From the NCBI GenBank assembly GCA_902729315.2, contig LR746268.1, positions 1,113,501 to 1,177,500 of the forward strand: a stretch of DNA of 64,000 nucleotides, given 5' to 3'. The translations under genes were made by a program, and so were the position numbers. Under the pieces are notes generated by a model. The model saw only the letters and a program-made list of their open reading frames with translations. It made no database searches and was not told the DNA's origin. Numbering within the stretch: the first letter of the stretch is position 1; the number at the start of each line of letters is the position of its first letter. Source of the stretch: Spirodela intermedia. Taxonomy: Eukaryota; Streptophyta; Magnoliopsida; Alismatales; Araceae. Of this stretch, positions 58,039-64,000 are shown piece after piece.

Positions 58039-61000
58039 ATGGAGCTGAAGCCCGGCTTGTCCGCTCTGGTCACCGGAGGCGCTTCCGGAATTGGTAATTC
58101 GACGGCTTCCCATCCCGAAGCACTGTTCATTGACTTCTTCTCGTCACACCTTATTCTATCGTCGAGCGGAGCTGGTCGGTGCCTGGAATTTTCCTCTTTT
58201 TAATCGCTTCGGCTACGTAGCAGCAGAGATGTTACGAGCAATCGACTGTGGAGCACAGAATTAAGCCAAACGTTCAACCTCTTTTAACATATCTCGTATA
58301 GCATCCGTTGAGAAAATTCTGCTTTCTAGTTATAAATCTGATGATCACGGTTTCTTCCGAGAAATGTATTTATAACGCATTCGTGTGATCGACGATTCTG
58401 CCTCCATGAATTATTCTGATGGGCCTTTTAAGATACGGATATTATTTTTAAAAGAGGTTAGGCGAATGTATAATTCCCTTTTATTTTATTTTCTTTGTAC
58501 TCGCGGAAGCACCGGAGTGAAATAATTTTTAGCTGCAGGAATGTCCCCTATTTATTCTGCACCGAGAACGACATATTTTTTCGTGTTTTTTGAAATATAG
58601 GAAGGGCACTCTGCTTGGCACTTGGAAAGAAGGGCGTTTCCGTGACAATCGTTGACTTTTCTGAAGAAAGGGGTAAAGAAGTTGCGCTGTTGGTAGAAAA
58701 AGAGAACAAAGTTTTCCATCAAGATGAAAAATCTCCTTCATCACTATTTATTAAGTGTGACGTTACCAATTCAAGTAAGTGGGCTATTCTTCATCTACAG
58801 AGTTCATGCTATCTCCTAGATGTTGCTGCAAATTATAGTAATATGGGAATATTTCTATCCGACTTCTTGAAGTTTAATAAATTTAAAATTAGTGTTGAGT
58901 ATTCGACAATCGTTCTTTCTAATCATCCTCGAAATATTAACTTTTTATTTTTATCAATATATATATATAATTATAATTATCATAAGTAGCATAAATATGG
59001 TGTTGAATTGATTTTACCAGCCGAAGAAAAATAGCGCAGTGACAATATGACAATAATGCGATATTCAATCCTGATGAATTTGATGTCATCTTTCTGTTTG
59101 TAAGATTATAAGAATAAATGAATAACATAAAGATGAAATCTACACCAGATTTTACAATAAATAACAACTTGCGTTCAGAAGAGTTACCTGTTCAACCTCA
59201 TTTGTTTTACAGTCTTCTCGAAAACATGTTGAGTTTTCTTTTAATTAATAGGGATGTAAAAGAAGGAAGTTATTGTTTCATCTGCTTGTATCTAAACAGC
59301 ACTTCGTTTGTGCTCCTAATCAATGACGAGTAAAAAAAAAAGTAACCTGAACTTTGGGAAATATATTTCATTTAAATGCAGTATTTTTCCATATTAATGA
59401 ATTCGAGTAACTATTGCTGGGCAAATCGTATCTTTTTTTCTGAGCAGTTCTCATATTATCTAGTTTATTATTTATAGGGGAAATGGCTGCCGCATTTGAT
59501 AAACATTTGGAGGCATTTGGGGGGTTAGACATTTGCATCAATAGTGCTGGGATTGCAAGTCAGGCTCCATTTTGGAATGATGAAACTGAAGGGAAAGGTT
59601 CATGGAGGCATGTTATTGAAGTTGATTTTCTTGCAGTTGTTAATTGCACACGCCTTGCGGTATGCTTTAAATAGAAATTTATTAACCAGGACGATTGCCC
59701 TCTTTCTTTTCTTGAACTCATATTTTTTCTTACGATTTTTTTCTTGAATTTCACTGTATATATATTTTTTTCCTTTTTTATTTTTTGGCCAACGAGAATT
59801 TGAATTAAGGTAACTCATAAGCTTTTTAGCTACTGTAATGGCTCATGTTCTGTGATTTGCAACAGTCGCCTGCTTTACTTGGTCTTCTTTTGGAAGTAAG
59901 CGTTGAGTTTTGTGAAATTCTACGTAGCTTTGAGTCAACATGTGCCACTGTGAACATTCCTAAACGTAAGAGTGTAGTGGGGATTATAGTTTATCTCTAC
60001 TGTTCTTACATAGATTTACTTTCTCATCTGTGAATATGGGCCATTCATATGCACCTAATTTGAGATACTTGTGCTAGCTTCGTCAAATCAAGATATTGTG
60101 AATCGTCATTCCTCTTATAAATGAGACAGCAAAGCTGACATTGCTTTATTTTTTGGTCGGATTCCTTTTCTGAGGAATAACACTTGTTATGCTGTATATA
60201 CGACGTACATGGTGATGTATTTTGGTTGCCATCTTAAGATCATATTCAATCTATTAGTCCTGTTGGTTTAGCTGACTCAGAAAACTATCTGGTTTTTATG
60301 AGGTTAAACTACTGTTCAAGCAAACATCACAATCGTCGAACTATAAACTACAAGAATTAAAACAAGCAGGATATCTGAGGGCAGAGTACAATGAACCTCC
60401 CCTTCCCTTTATGCGGTCCTCGTTGCATTGATCATTGATGTTGTTGCTTCTTGCTCTTGAGAAGAGTAAGTTGCAAAGGGAAACAAGAATGGTGAGGGGT
60501 TGAGGCTGGCTGGCATCATGCATGCATTGTTTCTCCATAGAGACATTGTTATCGACAGTGACCATCGTGACCGCGTGGGAGGGGGGATAAGACTCGGTTC
60601 CTAGTGGCGGCATTTTCTCTGCAGCTGATGTAGTAACATTGTAAAAACCACTGATTCTGGGGCTGGTAAGCTTCATTTTCCCAAGAGATTGCAATTCGAG
60701 TGGGTATTATTTCTCAGTAGGGGATAAAAGGAAGAATATTGAATACGCTACTGAGTTGGACGAATCAAATACTGGCAAGCCAAGAATAGAACTTGTCAGA
60801 TCAGCCTTGTTTCTTCCAGGTCCTATCATGGAAATGCTTTATAAGATATTTAAATACTAAATCAGTCTGTAAGTTGGCAAACAGTGACTTAGAATTGGTC
60901 AATAGAAGCTAGGAACTTGTTGGAACTGGGCAGGTACACCGACTGTTAGAGCAGACCCCTCCAACTTTTACTTCAACTTTCCTATTTTTTTGAGAAGTCA

Positions 61001-61916
61001 TCGGAGAAAAGGTTTAAGATTACTGGAACCGGTCATTGTTGGGCTGTAATTGTATTAGAAGCAGCAATGGCTGTTCTAGTTCTGATTTCATGTGTTAGTT
61101 CTTAGAAAAATTGTGGTGGACAATCTTTGCTGGAGTTCTATCTCACAGGCCGAATGGAGGGTCCTTGTGTTCTTGTCCCCTGTGAACCTTTAATCCTTCC
61201 TGCCGTCAATCTCCAACGGGGATGGTTCGTTGCTGATTTAAATAGTACGTCAGCAAGCTTCATGTGTCGATCCCATTAATAGAAAGGAGGCAGGGCGATG
61301 AAACCCCGTACAGTACAGTTAAAGTCAGCGGGTGTGTAAGCTCAGCCTAGTTTTCTCAAGTTACCATTGGGTTATTTACATAATTCTACTTTGGAGACTC
61401 TCCAGTAGTCTATCTGGCTTAAGTGTCTACACATGCGTTTTATTTTTTTTAGTGGAATTCCTATAATTTGATGTTAGGCCGCAACCATGCATAGGGGCTG
61501 TTTGTGCAAAAATGAACCTCATGGGCCGCAGTCAGATGTTTTTGCGATCATCTAATGTTCTCGAGAAACCAAGCTGTGTTCAGCTACCGATGTGAATATG
61601 ACATCCCAGCCATCTTGGGATGCCTTGAAGGGTTGTACTGAGATGTCACCAGGGTGAGGGATATGTGAAAACTTGAAAACTTGAAAACTTCATGTTTATT
61701 TTATTTATTCTACTTCGGAAAACATTATCTTTATGATTTCTTTTCACCTGTTAATTTTTTGTCAGTTTTTTTACCAGTGGTTTTTTATACCATGATTTTA
61801 CTCCATGTAGATCCGAGCAATGCAGTCCATGAAGAAACATGGCGTAATAATCAATCTTGCCTCAGCTGCTGGTCTCTATCCACTTTATGTTGATCCGATC
61901 TATACGGGTTCAAAAG
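58039..61916 (+). CDS. Short-chain dehydrogenase/reductase, first four exons (3' part beyond the window)
   Basis: Classical SDR oxidoreductase using an NAD(P) cofactor, resembling the plant At3g01980 / 15-hydroxyprostaglandin-dehydrogenase-like group (recalled). Substrate unknown. Exons: 58039-58093, 58601-58774, 59478-59659, 61811-61916. They are frame-consistent, giving 172 complete residues plus one base. The start MELKPGLSALVTGGASGIG carries the cofactor motif TGGASGIG (12-19). CDVTN follows at the end of exon 2. NSAG (98-101) replaces the common NNAG. The catalytic set is Ser155 (in NLASAAG), Tyr168 and Lys172 (YTGSK), with standard spacing. The donor GTATGTG after exon 4 is normal. No further exon was found before the right edge; the following intron contains a copia-like element. 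The downstream C-terminal exons must lie outside, or the gene is broken. Confidence 0.88.
59660..61810 (+). other. SDR intron 3 (2.15 kb): no recognisable content
   Basis: Mixed composition, less AT-rich from about 60350 to 61600. A minus-strand frame of 117 codons at 60341-60694 has no recognised motif. The segment could be an old insertion, but I see no terminal repeats. Confidence 0.5.
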
Positions 61917-61982
61917 GTATGTGTTACGCAGAACAAGTCTTCTATATTAGGCTTTTCTTATATTTTTGCCTTTCTGTTCTCT

Positions 61983-64000
61983 TGTTAGGTGTATTTCCCC
62001 ATCATTAGACCTTTCCATAAATACTAGAAAGGTCCATTATATGCCAATATAAATACTGGCGTACAGCCCTAATGAGGGCTAAGTCAGTTTTACCTTTTAC
62101 TACTTCCACTGTATCTCGAAACACGGTATCAAAGCTTTCCTTCTGATCCTATGTGAGACCGCCGATGGAAGATCAACCAACTTTGGTGGCGACAATGACT
62201 CTGTGTAGTAGGCAATGTCGCCCGGTGATCTTCTTCCTGTCTGCAGCACCTGAGATCAATTGTGAGGTTCCTTGGTCATAAGCAGATCGGCGGATTCTTT
62301 GGTCATAAGCAGTCTTTGGAGACCGGCGGATTTTCTTGATGGTGGTGGTCGTATGCAAGTATACCATCATCGTTTCTTGACAGTGGCGGTTGTCCTCAGG
62401 TACACCATTGTCGTTTCTTGACAGTGGTGATCATCTGTGTCTTGATATGTGTCTTTGATCCCAATTTCTTGAATAGAAATTGTTCTTAATACTCAATCTA
62501 CAGAAAACTGAGTACTACATCAGGGAGCCTCTTTTTGAGAATATTTCTCAAGGGATATTGGATCACGACTGCAGAATATGGAGACAAAGGTTATTGAATC
62601 CTCCTCCTTTGGCCCAAGACACTCAGTTGGGGTAATCAAGGTATGTGTAGATCTACCTAAAATTGCTGAGAGATTCCAATTTGACGGAATAAATTGGACA
62701 TCTTTTATGGAACTTATTCTATGCGGGAGGAACTTGGATCATCATCTGATGCAATCTGTTCCAAGTATATATGAGACAAGGTATATGTAGTCTATATTTG
62801 AAATTTGTGAAGGAATTATGAGACAAGGTTCATCGTGGCCACTACACTAAACATGATGAATCACAAATTTATCGTTTGGTGTAAAGATCTCTTAGTTTGG
62901 TACAGGGAACATTGACTGTTCTGGAGTATGCCTAAGAATTAGAACCTATTTGGAGAGAAATTGATCATTATAGACTGATTAAGAATCCTAATGCTGAAGA
63001 GTGAAAGTACATCATGAAAGACAAGCTATATAAATTTTTGATGTGTCTAAATTTAGATTATGGACTCTAGTAAATCAGATCTTTGCTCAGAAGGTGGTAC
63101 CTGACATTGAAGAGGCAATTGTATTAGCCAAACAAGAAGAAAGCGTGAGAAATCTGAGGAATGATTTTAAGACAAAATGTTGCATTCAACATCCTTAAGA
63201 ATAAAGATACCTCTGTGCTTAAAAAGGGGGATGGTAAAGCACCATTTATCAAAGGAGATCCCAAGACTGATCCAAAGGCACATCTATTCTGTATTCGTTG
63301 TCGAAAGACTCATCATATCAAGGAAATCTATTGAAAAATTCACAGCAAATCACACAATTATGGAAAGCTGCATTTGGTTAATGTCCAAAGTGAGGATAGT
63401 GTTGAGCCAGTGATACAAGGACGAGCTAGTCAAGACAGATCTACCTCTTCTCAGCCTTTGGAGATTGGAAAACTCAGAGAAGAAATTGAATAGTTGAGGA
63501 GCATAATCAATTCCACTTCTCTTGTGCACACTAGTAAGCATTCTTCTAAGCATTTTCTATTATGCTTAACTACATCATCACTAGCATCACCATCATCTTT
63601 GAAAGTATCCTAGATAATTGATTCTAGAGCCACTGGTCATATTACTCCATATGCATCACTATTCATAACACATGAGGTCTGTACCAATAAATGAAAGGTT
63701 GTCACTGCAAGTGGAAATATTTAACCTATATTTGGCATCAGATTGATTCATCTTAAAGAATTGAGGACATTAAAATATGTTCTTCATGTTCTGAGATTGA
63801 ATGCACATCTATTATCATTGAGAAAATTGAGTAAAGACCTAAGTTGTCTGATATTATTTGACGACGACTTGTGTTTCTTCTATGACAAGAACTCAAGTTG
63901 GAGATATTAGATAATGGGATGGACTCTACTACTCTAGACACATGGACAAGATGTTATGGACAAGATGTTGTTGACAAATTGCTGTTGACAAATTGCTGTT
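61983..64000 (+). mobile_element. Decayed Ty1/copia-type LTR retrotransposon, 5' part, running off the right edge
   Basis: Remnant copia polyprotein in the plus direction, inside the SDR intron. A primer-binding-site-like GGTATCAAAGC (62125-62135) resembles the initiator-Met tRNA site used by copia elements. A possible short LTR is 61983-62123 (TGTTAG...AACA), boundary uncertain. A gag-like frame at 62578-62790 has VCVDLPKIAERFQFDGINW. The nucleocapsid knuckle starts CIRCRKTHHIKEI near 63290, its last Cys replaced by Tyr and followed by a stop. The protease motif reads DSRATGHIT near 63619, with the glycine after DS lost. A pre-integrase-like stretch (KYVLHVLRLNAHLLSLRKLS) lies near 63772-63832. 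Several stops and frame changes interrupt it. No 3' LTR lies inside the window. It is non-functional as it stands. Confidence 0.8.

Noticed and set aside
60341-60694. 117-codon minus-strand frame in SDR intron 3
   Set aside because: No recognisable domain, no splice-compatible neighbours, lies inside a plus-strand intron.

Overview
This is a plant nuclear window. It holds nine protein-coding genes with spliceosomal introns, GA/CT microsatellites and TA-rich spacers, and products found in plants such as TIC22, WEB1-like, a malectin-LRR protein and an MIRO GTPase with plant-type sequence. Base composition is uneven: AT-rich introns sit beside strikingly GC-rich exons in the WEB1-like, malectin-LRR and SANT genes. 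That hints at a monocot, but I cannot name the species. No bacterial, CRISPR or plasmid features were seen.

Layout from left to right: (1) a large PRRC2/BAT2-like gene, minus strand, running off the left edge (1-6616, 5' leader to about 7130); (2) the complete 14-exon MIRO GTPase gene, minus (8733-19749); (3) a divergent promoter with degenerate repeats, then the complete 7-exon proteasome beta type-1 gene PBF1, plus (20519-23496); (4) a spacer with a 568-bp tandem duplication; (5) a two-exon SANT-domain gene, minus (26075-28251), whose intron carries a 107-bp tandem array; (6) a WEB1-like coiled-coil gene, plus (32405-35687), with a long leader intron; (7) a tRNA-Arg(CCU) gene (35746-35818); (8) a kinase-less malectin-like/LRR gene, plus (36875-39682); (9) a TIC22-like chloroplast import gene, minus (40202-43141); (10) the spliceosomal helicase Aquarius/EMB2765, plus (44709-56927); (11) the first four exons of a short-chain dehydrogenase, plus (58039-61916), whose next intron holds a decayed Ty1/copia element running off the right edge.

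I reconstructed every splice junction by hand from GT-AG signals plus reading-frame continuity. All summed exon lengths are multiples of three, and protein lengths match my memory of the families where I know them. The genes do not form a pathway: they are mostly housekeeping functions (mRNA splicing, proteasome, mitochondrial trafficking, plastid import) in an ordinary plant arrangement. The strongest unexplained signal is in the non-coding DNA. Many gaps and several introns contain a local tandem duplication with units of about 95-570 bp in 2-5 diverged copies, some overlapping promoters or splice donors. I found no convincing new protein system.
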